Assembly (NCBI RefSeq): GCF_001482385.1
Contig: NZ_CP013611.1
Coordinates: 3,479,501 to 3,543,500, forward strand
Length of the DNA stretch: 64,000 nt
From: Pseudoalteromonas rubra
Lineage (GTDB): Bacteria; Pseudomonadota; Gammaproteobacteria; Enterobacterales; Alteromonadaceae
Direction of reading: 5' to 3'
The position numbers were made by a program, and so were the translations under genes. Position 1 is the stretch's first letter; the number at the start of each line of letters is the position of its first letter. This document shows, piece by piece, positions 36,800 through 46,953 of this stretch. The notes under the pieces were generated by a model, which saw only the letters and a list, made by a program, of their open reading frames with translations, was not told the origin of the DNA and searched no databases.

Positions 36800-38359
36800 A
36801 TGAGCGACGGTAACTTAACGGAGAACTTTGAACATAAACTCAATCTGCGTAGCCTGGAGGCAGATGACTATAGAGATCTTAAAGAGGTCATGGCCATTGT
36901 TTATCCCGACTTAGGCGGGGCTCCTTCAGAAAAACAATTTAAGGCTCAGCTCTCTAGTTTTCCCGAAGGCCAGATCTGTATTGAGGACCATGGTAAAGTC
37001 GTCGCTGCCGCATTCTCATTGATTGTGGATTACGACAAGTTTGGCGATCATCACACCTATGACGAGATCACTGGTGATGCTTATCTGACCACCCACGACC
37101 CACTCGGCGACGTGTTGTACGGTGCCGAAGTCTTTGTTCACCCCGATTACCAGGGCATGCGCCTGGGGCGGCGGTTATATGAAGCCAGAAAAGAGCTCTG
37201 CCAGAGTCTCAATCTTAAATCGATTGTGGCGGGCGGGCGTATTCCCAACTATCAGCACCATGCCAGTGAGATGTCGCCACAGAAGTATATTGAACTGGTC
37301 AAAAAGAAAGAAATTTACGACCCCATTTTGAGCTTTCAACTGTCTAATGATTTTGAGGTCAAACGGGTGCTCAACAAATACCTGCCAGAAGACAAAGAAT
37401 CAAAAGGCTACGCTACTTTGCTGGAATGGACCAACCTTTACTACGAACGCAATGAAGTGCCGCTGTTTGGTGCAGTGAAGAAGTCGGCCCGTGTCGGCTG
37501 TGTGCAATGGCAAATGCGGCCATTGCATTCTGTGGAAGAGCTGACGCAGCATGTGGAGTTTTTTATCGATGCGCTGGCTGATTACCAATGTGATCTGGCG
37601 TTGTTACCTGAGCTGTTTAACGCGCCCCTGATGGGTATTGAAGCACATGAAAACTCACTGGATTCAATCAAAGCGTTGGCTGAATTCTCAACTGAAGTGG
37701 TGGAGGCTATTTCGCATCTGGCGGTGAGTTATAACATCAATATTATCGCCGGCTCCATTCCGGTGATTGAAGACAAAGCCCTCTACAATGTATCCTATTT
37801 CTGCCGTCGCGATGGCACCATTGAATCGCAAACCAAGATCCACCCAACCCCCTATGAAAAAAGTGCCTGGATCATGCAAGGCGGCGACAGTCTGAGCGTG
37901 TTTGACACCGATTTTGGCAAAATAGGCATCCTCATCTGTTATGACGTGGAATTCCCTGAACTGGGACGGTTACTCTCAGAGCAGGGCATGCAGATTTTGT
38001 TTGTCCCATTCTGGACAGATACTAAAAATGCTTATTTGCGAGTACGCTGTTGTGCTCAAGCCCGCGCCATAGAAAATGAATGCTATGTAGTGACGGCAGG
38101 CAGTGTGGGTAACTTACCTAAGGTCGATGGCGCGGATATCCAGTACGCCCAGTCTGCGGTGTTCTCGCCCTCAGATTTTGCGTTTCCCCACGATGCTACT
38201 ATGGCTGAAACCACCCCCAACACTGAGATGACCCTGATAGTCGATTTGGATCTTGAGAAGTTACACGAGCTGCGTCACGAGGGCTCCGTCAGAAACTATC
38301 TGGACAGAAGGCGGGACCTGTATCGAATTAACTGGCTGGGCGAGCAAAAAGTTAAGTGA
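36800..38359 (+). CDS. GNAT acetyltransferase-nitrilase fusion
   Basis: A 519-residue, two-domain cytosolic protein. Residues about 13-205 are a GNAT N-acetyltransferase (VFVHPDYQGMRLGRRLYEARK is the acetyl-CoA segment). Residues about 230-515 are a carbon-nitrogen hydrolase with the Glu-Lys-Cys set: LLPELFNAPL, KIHPTPYEKSAW and GILICYDVEFPELGR. The fusion occurs in a number of bacteria and its substrate is unknown; the two domains probably act on the same amide or amine. ATG start at 36800 after AGGAG. Not linked to an obvious pathway here. Confidence 0.9.
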   Translation: MSDGNLTENFEHKLNLRSLEADDYRDLKEVMAIVYPDLGGAPSEKQFKAQLSSFPEGQICIEDHGKVVAAAFSLIVDYDKFGDHHTYDEITGDAYLTTHDPLGDVLYGAEVFVHPDYQGMRLGRRLYEARKELCQSLNLKSIVAGGRIPNYQHHASEMSPQKYIELVKKKEIYDPILSFQLSNDFEVKRVLNKYLPEDKESKGYATLLEWTNLYYERNEVPLFGAVKKSARVGCVQWQMRPLHSVEELTQHVEFFIDALADYQCDLALLPELFNAPLMGIEAHENSLDSIKALAEFSTEVVEAISHLAVSYNINIIAGSIPVIEDKALYNVSYFCRRDGTIESQTKIHPTPYEKSAWIMQGGDSLSVFDTDFGKIGILICYDVEFPELGRLLSEQGMQILFVPFWTDTKNAYLRVRCCAQARAIENECYVVTAGSVGNLPKVDGADIQYAQSAVFSPSDFAFPHDATMAETTPNTEMTLIVDLDLEKLHELRHEGSVRNYLDRRRDLYRINWLGEQKVK

Positions 38360-38415
38360 TTGAAATGGGCGCATGTGATGAACATGCGCTGATACTATGG
38401 CTGATCAGAAGAGCT

Positions 38416-38443
38416 ACCCAGCACCTGAGTACTGGGTTTGTTT
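38416..38443 (+). terminator. Possible terminator after the fusion gene
   Basis: Stem ACCCAG / CTGGGT followed by TTGTTTG. A second perfect 8-bp hairpin (GCGCATGT/ACATGCGC, 38369-38389) lies upstream without a T-run. Confidence 0.45.
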
Positions 38444-38448
38444 GCCCG

Positions 38449-38874
38449 TTACTCTGACTCCAGGCCTTCGATATCAATACCAAATTGGGTGCTGGTCACC
38501 CCTGCCAGGCCCTCGATATGGGCTTTAAAGGCATTGAGCTCTGTGCCAGGTTGTGCTGCGAAGATGGCACGGTTGGCCCGCACATAGACTAGCTCCAGGT
38601 TATGTGCCGTGGCAAATTCCTGTGCATTGATGAGCGGCTCCAGTTCTGCAACCACTTCACCGGTTAAAATGTAGGTGGTACTGGTTTTGGCATCTGTGAT
38701 TGCCACACCGGTTAGTAGGCGCTCACTGGCAGAGAGATAACTTTTGCCATTGAGTGTCACGCTATGGCTGAGTGTTGTACTGAGCGGTTGCGCTTCATAC
38801 ACTTCGTTGCTGGATGCACTGGCAGTGGAAATTCCGCAGGCAAGTAATGCGGTGGTGATTAAGTGTTTTTTCAT
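38449..38874 (-). CDS. Probable chaperone of the adjacent serine protease (Aeromonas ORF2-like)
   Basis: A 141-residue secreted protein with an N-terminal signal peptide (about residues 1-20, ending TASA). The gene begins 11 bp after the protease stop, with AAGGAG before its ATG. In Aeromonas sobria the serine protease ASP lacks a propeptide and is matured by a small external chaperone (ORF2, encoded immediately downstream, about 150 residues). This gene occupies the same place and has the same size class and fold-like C-terminus (LNAFKAHIEGLAGVTSTQFGID, comparable with the interaction segment of intramolecular propeptides). Function by analogy. Confidence 0.7.
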   Translation of the reverse strand: MKKHLITTALLACGISTASASSNEVYEAQPLSTTLSHSVTLNGKSYLSASERLLTGVAITDAKTSTTYILTGEVVAELEPLINAQEFATAHNLELVYVRANRAIFAAQPGTELNAFKAHIEGLAGVTSTQFGIDIEGLESE

Positions 38875-38885
38875 GTCAGTACTCC

Positions 38886-40694
38886 TTATTTACGACCGAT
38901 GAAGCGAATGTCCCACGACTTCAGCAGGCCATTTTCTGAATTGTTTCTGTGCACCATGTTGATGTTGGGCGCACCCGCTGCACGCGGGTCGAAAACATAG
39001 AGTTCGTCCTGAGCTGCCGTATCGATGACACGCAGGGTCCATTCACCTTGTGCCTGCTCACCATAGAAATGGTGGGTCAGCATTTGTGTATTTTCCATGC
39101 CGTTTTGTCCCAGGATGGTGCCTGTGCGTGGTGTCATGATCACACTGCGCGTACCTGACGGAGAAATCAGTTCGATGGCCAAATCTCTTGTACTGGTGTG
39201 GTCGATGTTAACACGTACCTGAATGGCATCGACGGTCATCGCTTCTGTTGACTGATAAGTGCTTGATACTCCGTTGATATCACCGTCTGGAATAGCACTG
39301 TTGGCTGTCACTGTAAAGCGGTCTGTTTGTGTGAACTGACCCAGCTGTTCGTCATAGAAGCGCGCCATGTTTACGGCTGCGTCCACGTCTACCGCACCGA
39401 AGCCATAGAAGTTATGGAAGGCATAGCCTGCGGCGTTGGTTTGCCAGGCGTCAATGGCCTGATAGCTGACCGTGTCACCTTGCGCAGTTTCAAACGACAG
39501 TGTCACACCGGCGTTATCCGGATCGATTTGTCTGGCTGTGCTGGCCAGAATGTGACGTACATCTTGCCAGCTCAATGCCGGGTTGGCAGACATGATCAGG
39601 GCAATGGCACCCGCAGCGCTTGGGGCTGCCGAAGACGTCCCGTTGAAACGCGCGCCGTAATCACAGTTCGGATCCAATGGGTGACCGCCATGCAAGTCAT
39701 TGCGACCATAAGCCGGGTTGTAACCGGCATCACAACCGGTCAGATCGGTTGTGATCATTGCCGGAGTATAGACACCATATTGACCACCTGTGGCTGATAC
39801 GAATACTGCTGAGCCAACGGTGGAGTATGAGGACAACTGGCCATCGGCGTTGTAGGCCGACACAACCATATTCCAAAAAGAGGTATCCATTTGCTCCAGG
39901 TTGACGTTCTGTAAAGGCAGGCCATGGTTGCTGTTTTCAAAGCGCAGATAGCCAGAGCCAAAACGAGGGTCGGTAAAAGTTTGTCTGGCGTAGCCATTAC
40001 CCGCTGACTTGACGAACAGGGCGCCACGTCCACCGTGGGTGGTGCGGGTGATCTCTTCTTGCGCATCTTCATAGGTTTTCAGCCAGGGATCGACCGTGTA
40101 GTCAAAGCTGTCTGGCGCAGACATAGTCCGGCCATAGCTTTGGTTAAAAATTCTCGGGAAATCAAAAGAGTGTTTATTATAGCCATCTGAGTACATGCCG
40201 TGCGACTGTAGCCAGTTCGCGGTGTTGTAGTTGCCTGATGAGATCAGGTTAAAGCCAACAATGCCGGCGCGTGGTGCGATGCCTCGCCCACCAATGCCGT
40301 TAAAGGCACTGGCAGCAATGATCCCGGCAACCGACGTGCCGTGACGGTCAGTGGGGCCACCAGGGACCAGGTCCGGTGTATCAGTCGTAAAGTTCCAAGA
40401 ACCAGGGCGTACGTTGTCACGCAGATCCGGGTGGGTTAGCTCTACGGCGCCATCGATCACCGCCGCTGTTACACCTGTGCCCAGAATGCCCAACGCATGG
40501 GTCAGTGACAAGTTCATGTCTTCACCCGCTTTACCGCCTCTGTCAGAGAATGCCACCTGACCTGTATTTTGTAAATGCCACTGATGAGAGACCAGCGGAT
40601 CGCCCGGCATAAGTGGATAATCGTTAGCCGAGACGGCCACACTGTGAGTAGCAGCAATACAGGCTGCCAGTACTGTGAGCTTAGTTCTTATCAT
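38886..40694 (-). CDS. Kexin-like S8 serine protease (ASP type) with P-domain
   Basis: A 602-residue secreted subtilase. Signal peptide residues 1-23 (SVSA-N); the mature sequence begins almost at once, with no propeptide, as in Aeromonas ASP. Catalytic triad: D81 (AVIDGAVELTHPDL), H118 (TDRHGTSVAG) and S354 (NGTSSAAPS); the oxyanion Asn is N233 (SAGNG). Residues about 455-600 form a proprotein-convertase P-domain (GEWTLRVIDTAAQDE is typical), and a few acidic loops suit calcium. Lack of a propeptide and presence of the downstream chaperone gene suggest that maturation depends on that gene. Outside the cell it should cut proteins after basic residues, inferred from the family. Confidence 0.9.
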   Translation of the reverse strand: MIRTKLTVLAACIAATHSVAVSANDYPLMPGDPLVSHQWHLQNTGQVAFSDRGGKAGEDMNLSLTHALGILGTGVTAAVIDGAVELTHPDLRDNVRPGSWNFTTDTPDLVPGGPTDRHGTSVAGIIAASAFNGIGGRGIAPRAGIVGFNLISSGNYNTANWLQSHGMYSDGYNKHSFDFPRIFNQSYGRTMSAPDSFDYTVDPWLKTYEDAQEEITRTTHGGRGALFVKSAGNGYARQTFTDPRFGSGYLRFENSNHGLPLQNVNLEQMDTSFWNMVVSAYNADGQLSSYSTVGSAVFVSATGGQYGVYTPAMITTDLTGCDAGYNPAYGRNDLHGGHPLDPNCDYGARFNGTSSAAPSAAGAIALIMSANPALSWQDVRHILASTARQIDPDNAGVTLSFETAQGDTVSYQAIDAWQTNAAGYAFHNFYGFGAVDVDAAVNMARFYDEQLGQFTQTDRFTVTANSAIPDGDINGVSSTYQSTEAMTVDAIQVRVNIDHTSTRDLAIELISPSGTRSVIMTPRTGTILGQNGMENTQMLTHHFYGEQAQGEWTLRVIDTAAQDELYVFDPRAAGAPNINMVHRNNSENGLLKSWDIRFIGRK

Positions 40695-40967
40695 AAATTA
40701 GTTTCTTCTTGTTTACATTTGTACCTGCTGTTTCATGTACCCTATATTGTCACATTTGAAAACGCAAGGTTGCACTTTGTTTTCTGTTGGGGTTTTTTAT
40801 TTGTTTTTTTTGTTACTTTTAACTAAATGGTGTGGCTTTTTACTGCAATCGTAAATGAGCCTGCTGGAACTGCACCAGGTTGATCTAGCCAATGCAAAAG
40901 CACCCAGGCTTTATCATCCGTTTTTTTTCGCCTACATTTTTAGCATGAGCACTTCTTTGATTTCAGT

Positions 40968-43376
40968 ATGGCTAAATTACCGGATGTAAATATTTTGGAC
41001 GGAACACCACAATTAGATGGTGAACCCGCGCAGTTTCCGCCCAGTATGAGTGAAACTGAGTTGCTTCAATTTCTGAAGTTGTCAATGGAGTATGCGACCG
41101 ATGAAATCTTATGGATCAGCTCTGACTCTGAAATCCTGTATCTCAACAATGCTGCAAGTAAAAAACTGGGTTATGCAAAAGGTGAACTGATTGGATCGCA
41201 CATTTGGGCGTGTATCCCCAGTTTCACGCCAAAAAGCTGGGCTGAGTTTTGGTTGAGGGTCCAGAGTAACAAGCACATCGATTTCGAAACTCAACATCAG
41301 CATAAAACAGGCGCGCGTTTTCCTGTCAGGGTCCGTGGACATTTGGCTGAACACGGCGCGAAGCAGTCTTTGCTGGCATTTGTCTCTGTTCTTGAAGACC
41401 GTATACATACATTGGGCGGGGCCAGTATGCAGATTGAAACTTTGCTCGAACAAGAAAGGCAGAAGTTTGCAGAGTTTGTGGATCTTGCACCGATTGGTAT
41501 CGCAATTAATTATCTGGAAGATGGTCGATTCGATTATATCAACGCAGAATTTAGTCGTTTTACGGGGTACAGTGTTGATGAACTAAATCAGATGGATTAC
41601 TGGCAACTTACGCCAAAAAAATATGCTGTTCAAGAAGCTAAGCAACTTGCTGACATGGCAGAAACAGGGCGTTATGGGCCATATCAGAAAGAGTATATTC
41701 ATAAGCTAGGGCACACCTACCCTGTATTGTTATCAGGCATTCTGATAACCGATGTCACTGGACAGGATTTTATCTGGTCCGTCGTTCAGGACATTTCAAA
41801 ACAAAAAGAAGTCGAAGAACAAATCCGTGCAGCTAAGGAAAAGGCAGATGTCAGTGCATTTAGAATGCAATTAGCGAATGATTCTGCCGGGATAGGTGTA
41901 TGGGAATGGGATTTGCTGACCAATGCTCTGGTATGGGATGACTGGATGTACAAGTTGTATGGTATCTCGGAAGAGACATTCTCAGGCGCTTATGAAGCCT
42001 GGGAGAGCAGTGTACATCCTGACGATATTACCTCAGCTAAAACATTGCTTGAATCGGCAATCGCAGAAACAGGTTACTACGATACTGAGTTTAGAGTGGT
42101 CCACCCCGATGGGCGGATAAGAACCATGAAAGCGACAGCTGAGGTGATCCGAAATGAGCAAAATCAGGCTGTTAAAGTCATTGGTGTTAACTATGATATC
42201 ACTGAAAAAGTAACTGCCATGAAAACCATGATTAAGGCTAAGCAAGAGGCGGAAAACGCAGCCAAAGCTAAAAGTGATTTTCTTGCCAATATGAGTCATG
42301 AGATCCGGACGCCGATGAACGCCATATTGGGTGGGCTGCAATTGCTTCATCAAGCCAGGTTGGAACCTGATTTAAAAGTTATTTTGGATAATGCGGCCTT
42401 TTCGGCTCAAAGCTTGCTGACTATTATCAATGATATTCTGGATTATTCTAAAATTGAGTCTAATCAGTTAACGCTGGAGCAGGTGCCCTTTTCGCTGATT
42501 GATGTGTTGGATTCAGTGAAGTATGACCTGGATAGTATAGTAAGTAAAAAAGGCATTGAATTGATTGTGACCATTGAGCCGTCATTTACAGACGGCTGGC
42601 TGGGCGATCTCGTCAGAGTCAAACAGATATTGCTCAACCTTATCTCTAATGCGGTGAAATTTACGGATCAGGGTTGTGTTAAAGTGGTTGTGAGCTGCAC
42701 AGAGCAGAATAACCAACAGGCGCTATGTATTGATGTGATTGATTCGGGCATAGGGATGAGCTTAGAAGCTCAGCAGCGGATTTTTGAGCGTTTCTCTCAG
42801 GCGGATAGTTCAACTACACGAAAATATGGTGGAACAGGTTTAGGGATGTCTATTACGCTAAGCCTTGTTAAGTTAATGAATGGCTCGTTGGATTTAATCA
42901 GCAAAGTGGGAGAGGGCACCCAAATTAAGGTTGTATTACCACTGACGAAAACAGCGCTTAAATCGAGTGACCAAAAAAGTGAATCGCTATCGCCACCAGA
43001 TTTAATGGGGAAACACATTTTAGTTGCCGAGGACAATAAGATTAACCAAATGTTGATTAAGGCAATTTTAAAAAGTACACAGGCAACACTGACAATTGTC
43101 GAAAACGGCACTCAGGCTGTTGACGCGGTACTGCATACTCGCTTTGACTTAATACTGATGGATATTCACATGCCAGAAATGGATGGCAACGAAGCGCAGC
43201 GTCAAATTAGCAAGAGTCATGCGGACATTCCTGTTATTGCACTGACTGCGAATGTGATGACAGAAGATGTGAAAGGGTATTTGGCACAGGGATTTGTGGC
43301 GCATGTTGGCAAGCCGATAGATATCAATAATCTATATCAGGTATTAGCGCGTTTTTCGACCTCTTCAGAGCCGTGA
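40968..43376 (+). CDS. Multi-PAS hybrid sensor histidine kinase
   Basis: An 802-residue cytosolic kinase with no membrane segment. PAS1 about 30-145, PAS2 about 165-280 (DYINAEFSRFTGYSVDEL), PAS3 about 300-415 (WDWMYKLYGISEETF..FRVVHPDGRIRTMKATAE is the PAC region), HisKA with His in NMSHEIRTPMNAILGG (about 440-450), HATPase with N box NLISNAVKFT and G boxes DSGIGMS, GTGLGMS, and a C-terminal receiver with LMDIHMPEMDG (Asp about 738) and KPID lysine. Signal unknown; the PAS domains could sense a small cofactor. No Hpt or regulator gene is adjacent. A strong terminator follows. Confidence 0.9.
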   Translation: MAKLPDVNILDGTPQLDGEPAQFPPSMSETELLQFLKLSMEYATDEILWISSDSEILYLNNAASKKLGYAKGELIGSHIWACIPSFTPKSWAEFWLRVQSNKHIDFETQHQHKTGARFPVRVRGHLAEHGAKQSLLAFVSVLEDRIHTLGGASMQIETLLEQERQKFAEFVDLAPIGIAINYLEDGRFDYINAEFSRFTGYSVDELNQMDYWQLTPKKYAVQEAKQLADMAETGRYGPYQKEYIHKLGHTYPVLLSGILITDVTGQDFIWSVVQDISKQKEVEEQIRAAKEKADVSAFRMQLANDSAGIGVWEWDLLTNALVWDDWMYKLYGISEETFSGAYEAWESSVHPDDITSAKTLLESAIAETGYYDTEFRVVHPDGRIRTMKATAEVIRNEQNQAVKVIGVNYDITEKVTAMKTMIKAKQEAENAAKAKSDFLANMSHEIRTPMNAILGGLQLLHQARLEPDLKVILDNAAFSAQSLLTIINDILDYSKIESNQLTLEQVPFSLIDVLDSVKYDLDSIVSKKGIELIVTIEPSFTDGWLGDLVRVKQILLNLISNAVKFTDQGCVKVVVSCTEQNNQQALCIDVIDSGIGMSLEAQQRIFERFSQADSSTTRKYGGTGLGMSITLSLVKLMNGSLDLISKVGEGTQIKVVLPLTKTALKSSDQKSESLSPPDLMGKHILVAEDNKINQMLIKAILKSTQATLTIVENGTQAVDAVLHTRFDLILMDIHMPEMDGNEAQRQISKSHADIPVIALTANVMTEDVKGYLAQGFVAHVGKPIDINNLYQVLARFSTSSEP

Positions 43377-43416
43377 GCCGATATGATTACGTAAGTAGCA
43401 CTCACTATGGATTGTA

Positions 43417-43448
43417 AAAAAAGAAGCCGCTAAGCGGCTTCTTTTTTT
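43417..43448. terminator. Bidirectional terminator between the kinase and valS
   Basis: Very stable stem GAAGCCGC / GCGGCTTC extended by A/T tracts, TAA loop, T-run on either strand. It lies between convergent genes. Confidence 0.9.
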
Positions 43449-43489
43449 ATACTTAACTCTGAGCCAGATAACTGACTCTGGCTAAAAGC

Positions 43490-46336
43490 TTACAGGCTTT
43501 CGATTTTGGCTTTTTGCTCAAGTAGCTTCGCTTTGGCGTCGCTGTACTCGGCCAGTTTGGCCTTTTCTTTATCGAGTACCGCAGCAGGGGCGTTGTTGAC
43601 GAACTTCTCGTTTGCCAGCTTTTTCTCAACTTGTGCCAGGCCTTTTTCCGCTTTTTCCAGCTGTTTGGCGATACGGGCCATTTCGGCTTCGACATCAATC
43701 AGACCCGCCATAGGGATCATGATCTCAAGGTCGCCAATAAAGGCGGTAGCGGATGCCGGGGCATCGTCTTTGCTTGCCAGTACCTTGATGTCTTCCAGTT
43801 TAGCCAGTGAGCTCAGGAACGCCTGGTTGTCGTCAAGACGGCGTTGATCCTGTTCAGACACATTGGCCAACAAAACGCTAAGTGGTTTGCTTGGACTGAT
43901 GTCCATCTCACCGCGAATGTTACGGATAGCCAGAATGAACTGTTTAACCCACTCTAGATCTTCCATTGCTTGTGTATCTACTTGCTCGGCATCAAACTGC
44001 GGGAAGCGCTGCAGCATGATGGTATTTGCTTCGATACCGGCCAGTGGTGCAACACGCTGCCAGATGGTTTCCGTGATGTAAGGCATCAGCGGGTGCATCA
44101 GACGCAGCAGGCCTTCCAGAACTGTGATCAGGGTGTGACGTGTGCCACGTTGCTGGGTTTCGTTGCCCTTGAACAGAATTGGCTTAGTCAACTCCAGGTA
44201 CCAGTCACAGAACTGGTTCCAGGTGAACTCGTAAATGGTGTTCGCGGCCAGGTCAAAGCGGTAGTTGTCCAGGTGCTCAGTGAAGGTTTTCACTGTGTTC
44301 TGAAACTGACCCAAAATCCAGCGATCTGCCAGAGAAACCTGCATCTCGCCACCGTTGAAACCACAATCCTGCTCTTCGGTGTTCATCAGTACGTAACGGC
44401 TGGCGTTCCACAACTTGTTGCAGAAGTTACGATACCCTTCCAGGCGGTTCATATCCCAGTTGATATCACGACCGGTTGAGGCCATCGCAGCCAGGGTAAA
44501 ACGCAGCGCATCGGTGCCGTGTGCTTCAATACCATCAGCAAAAGTCTTACGGGTATTCTTCTCAATCTTTGCGGCCAGCTGTGGCTGCATCATGTTGCCG
44601 GTACGTTTCTGAACCAGGCTTTCCAGATCGATACCATCGATCATGTCCAGCGGATCCAGTACATTACCTTTTGACTTAGACATCTTGTCGCCATTTTCGT
44701 CACGGATCAGACCGGTCACGTAAACGGTTTTAAATGGCACCTGAGGTTTGCCTTGATCGTCTTTCACAAAGTGCAGTGTCATCATGATCATACGGGCAAC
44801 CCAGAAGAAAATGATGTCGAAACCTGTCACCAGCGTGTCTGACGGGTGGAACATCTTCAGATCGTCAGTATTTTCTGGCCAGCCTTGGGTTGAGAAGGTC
44901 CACAGTGCAGAAGAGAACCAGGTATCCAGTACATCATCGTCCTGGCTCAGAACGACGTCGTCTGCGAGGTTGTTGTCGCGGCGTACTTCGGCTTCATCGC
45001 GACCAACGTATACGTTGCCTTCGTTGTCGTACCAGGCCGGGATGCGGTGTCCCCACCATAGCTGACGAGAAATACACCAGTCCTGAATATCGCGCATCCA
45101 GGAGAAGTACATGTTTTCGTACTGTTTAGGCACGAACTGGATATCACCATCTTCTACGGCTTTGATTGCCGGCTCAGCCAGTGGTGCAACGCGTACATAC
45201 CATTGGTCAGTCAAAAGTGGCTCGATGACTACACCAGAGCGGTCACCGTAAGGGACAGTCAGGCTGTGGTCGTCGATTTTTTCCAGCAGGCCAGCTTGTT
45301 CAAACTCATCAACAATCAGTTTGCGGGCATCGAAACGGTCAAGACCATGAAAGCGCTCAGGCAATGGTGCATCCAGCTCCAGTGGCTTGCCATCAAAGGT
45401 GAAGGTTTCGCCTTCACTTAAAATCGCTGCATCTTTGTTGAAGACGTTGATCATGGGCAGCTTATGGCGCTTACCGACTTCGTTATCGTTGAAGTCGTGC
45501 GCAGGTGTGATCTTCACACAGCCAGTGCCTTTTTCCATGTCCGCGTGTTCATCGGCAACGATTGGGATACGACGGTTGACGATTGGCAATAAGATCTCTT
45601 TGCCGATCAGGTCCTGATAACGCTCATCATCCGGGTTGACTGCTACACCTGTGTCGCCCAGCATGGTTTCGGGACGTGTTGTTGCTACTACAATGTAGTC
45701 TTTGCCGTCTTTGGTTTTAACACCATCAGCTAGCGGATAACGCAGGTTCCACATGTGGCCCTGCTTGTCTTTGTTTTCTACTTCCAGATCAGAAATTGCG
45801 GTGTGTAGTTTCGGATCCCAGTTAACCAGGCGCTTACCGCGGTAGATCAGGTCATCTTTATATAAACGAACAAAGACTTCTTTCACCGCTTCAGACAGGC
45901 CGTCGTCCATAGTAAAGCGCTCACGATCCCAGTCTACCGATGCCCCCAGGCGACGAAGCTGCTTGGTGATGGTGCCACCTGACTCGTTTTTCCACTGCCA
46001 GATACGGTTGATAAACTCTTCGCGGCCCAGGTCGTGACGGGTTTTGCTTTCTTCAGCGGCCAGCTTACGCTCAACAACCATTTGGGTTGCGATACCTGCG
46101 TGGTCTGTTCCCACCTGCCATAAAGTATTTTTGCCCTGCATACGCTGGTAGCGGATCAGGGTGTCCATGATGGTGTCCTGGAAGGCGTGGCCCATGTGTA
46201 GGCTACCCGTGACATTCGGTGGTGGGATCATGATCGAATAGGCATCGCCCTGACCTGATGGCTTAAAGTAGCCATTCTCTTCCCAGCCTTGGTACAAAGA
46301 CTGTTCGATATCTTGCGGATTATAGGTTTTATCCAT
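43490..46336 (-). CDS. valS: Valyl-tRNA synthetase
   Basis: Class I aminoacyl-tRNA synthetase that charges tRNA-Val in the cytosol, 948 residues. HIGH-type [14 protein letters not shown] near the N-terminus, KMSKS motif in [13 protein letters not shown], editing (CP1) domain with [16 protein letters not shown], and a C-terminal coiled-coil arm (residues about 880-948) that is characteristic of ValRS. Last gene of the pepA-holC-valS unit; only 23 bp after holC. Essential housekeeping gene. Confidence 0.98.
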   Translation of the reverse strand: MDKTYNPQDIEQSLYQGWEENGYFKPSGQGDAYSIMIPPPNVTGSLHMGHAFQDTIMDTLIRYQRMQGKNTLWQVGTDHAGIATQMVVERKLAAEESKTRHDLGREEFINRIWQWKNESGGTITKQLRRLGASVDWDRERFTMDDGLSEAVKEVFVRLYKDDLIYRGKRLVNWDPKLHTAISDLEVENKDKQGHMWNLRYPLADGVKTKDGKDYIVVATTRPETMLGDTGVAVNPDDERYQDLIGKEILLPIVNRRIPIVADEHADMEKGTGCVKITPAHDFNDNEVGKRHKLPMINVFNKDAAILSEGETFTFDGKPLELDAPLPERFHGLDRFDARKLIVDEFEQAGLLEKIDDHSLTVPYGDRSGVVIEPLLTDQWYVRVAPLAEPAIKAVEDGDIQFVPKQYENMYFSWMRDIQDWCISRQLWWGHRIPAWYDNEGNVYVGRDEAEVRRDNNLADDVVLSQDDDVLDTWFSSALWTFSTQGWPENTDDLKMFHPSDTLVTGFDIIFFWVARMIMMTLHFVKDDQGKPQVPFKTVYVTGLIRDENGDKMSKSKGNVLDPLDMIDGIDLESLVQKRTGNMMQPQLAAKIEKNTRKTFADGIEAHGTDALRFTLAAMASTGRDINWDMNRLEGYRNFCNKLWNASRYVLMNTEEQDCGFNGGEMQVSLADRWILGQFQNTVKTFTEHLDNYRFDLAANTIYEFTWNQFCDWYLELTKPILFKGNETQQRGTRHTLITVLEGLLRLMHPLMPYITETIWQRVAPLAGIEANTIMLQRFPQFDAEQVDTQAMEDLEWVKQFILAIRNIRGEMDISPSKPLSVLLANVSEQDQRRLDDNQAFLSSLAKLEDIKVLASKDDAPASATAFIGDLEIMIPMAGLIDVEAEMARIAKQLEKAEKGLAQVEKKLANEKFVNNAPAAVLDKEKAKLAEYSDAKAKLLEQKAKIESL

Positions 46337-46359
46337 TACACAGAACCTTAAAAAATACT

Positions 46360-46806
46360 TTAGTTGTCAATTTCTTTGGTTGAAATTTCAGCGCCGAGCT
46401 GACGCAGTTGCATGAACCGCTGGCGTGCCGCGTGTTTGGCATTGCTTTCAACCGGCACAAAATCGTAGATCTTGTCGAATCGGCGCACAAAATCCGGCAG
46501 CTGTTGTGCCAGATTAATCAAAATGGTGCGTCTGCCAACAGGTGGCATCTGGCCGATCTCGACCGGTGCGCCCCCTTTGGGGCCTTCGCCTTGCAGGTTG
46601 TGAGGCACAAAGCTGTCGGCCTCAAAACACCACAAGTGCTCGTCAACCGCATGGGCATCTTCAACGCTGTCTACGTAAATAAAGACACGTTGTCCGGCGC
46701 GGTACAGCTTTGCGGCGCTGCGTGCGGCGAGATCAAAATGAGCCGGCACTGGTTTGCCCGGCTCATTGTCCTGCTTTAATACAAAAAAGCGTGCGTTGAT
46801 GGTCAT
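46360..46806 (-). CDS. holC: DNA polymerase III chi subunit
   Basis: 148-residue clamp-loader-associated subunit that links the polymerase holoenzyme to SSB-coated DNA. The N-terminal [30 protein letters not shown] and a C-terminal FDKIYDFV segment match HolC. It sits upstream of valS, as usual in gammaproteobacteria. Confidence 0.93.
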   Translation of the reverse strand: MTINARFFVLKQDNEPGKPVPAHFDLAARSAAKLYRAGQRVFIYVDSVEDAHAVDEHLWCFEADSFVPHNLQGEGPKGGAPVEIGQMPPVGRRTILINLAQQLPDFVRRFDKIYDFVPVESNAKHAARQRFMQLRQLGAEISTKEIDN

Positions 46807-46882
46807 GACATGTGGTTTTCTAGCTAGCGAAACGCCTTGCCATAAAGGGAAAGCCTTTAAATGGCACAGCGTTCAAAATAAA

Positions 46883-46907
46883 GCCGCATTCTGACACAGA
46901 ATACGGC
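46883..46907 (-). terminator. Hairpin after pepA
   Basis: Stem GCCGCATTCTG / CAGAATACGGC with one mismatch. Reading leftward it is followed by TTTATTTT. Placed in the 147-bp gap between pepA and holC, so holC-valS may have its own promoter. Confidence 0.6.
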
Positions 46908-46953
46908 TATCATCAATCAACGTGGTACGTGACATCGGCTGTCACAGCATGAA

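Noticed and set aside
43506..45617. Several plus-strand frames within valS
   Set aside because: All antisense shadows of a clearly functional synthetase gene.
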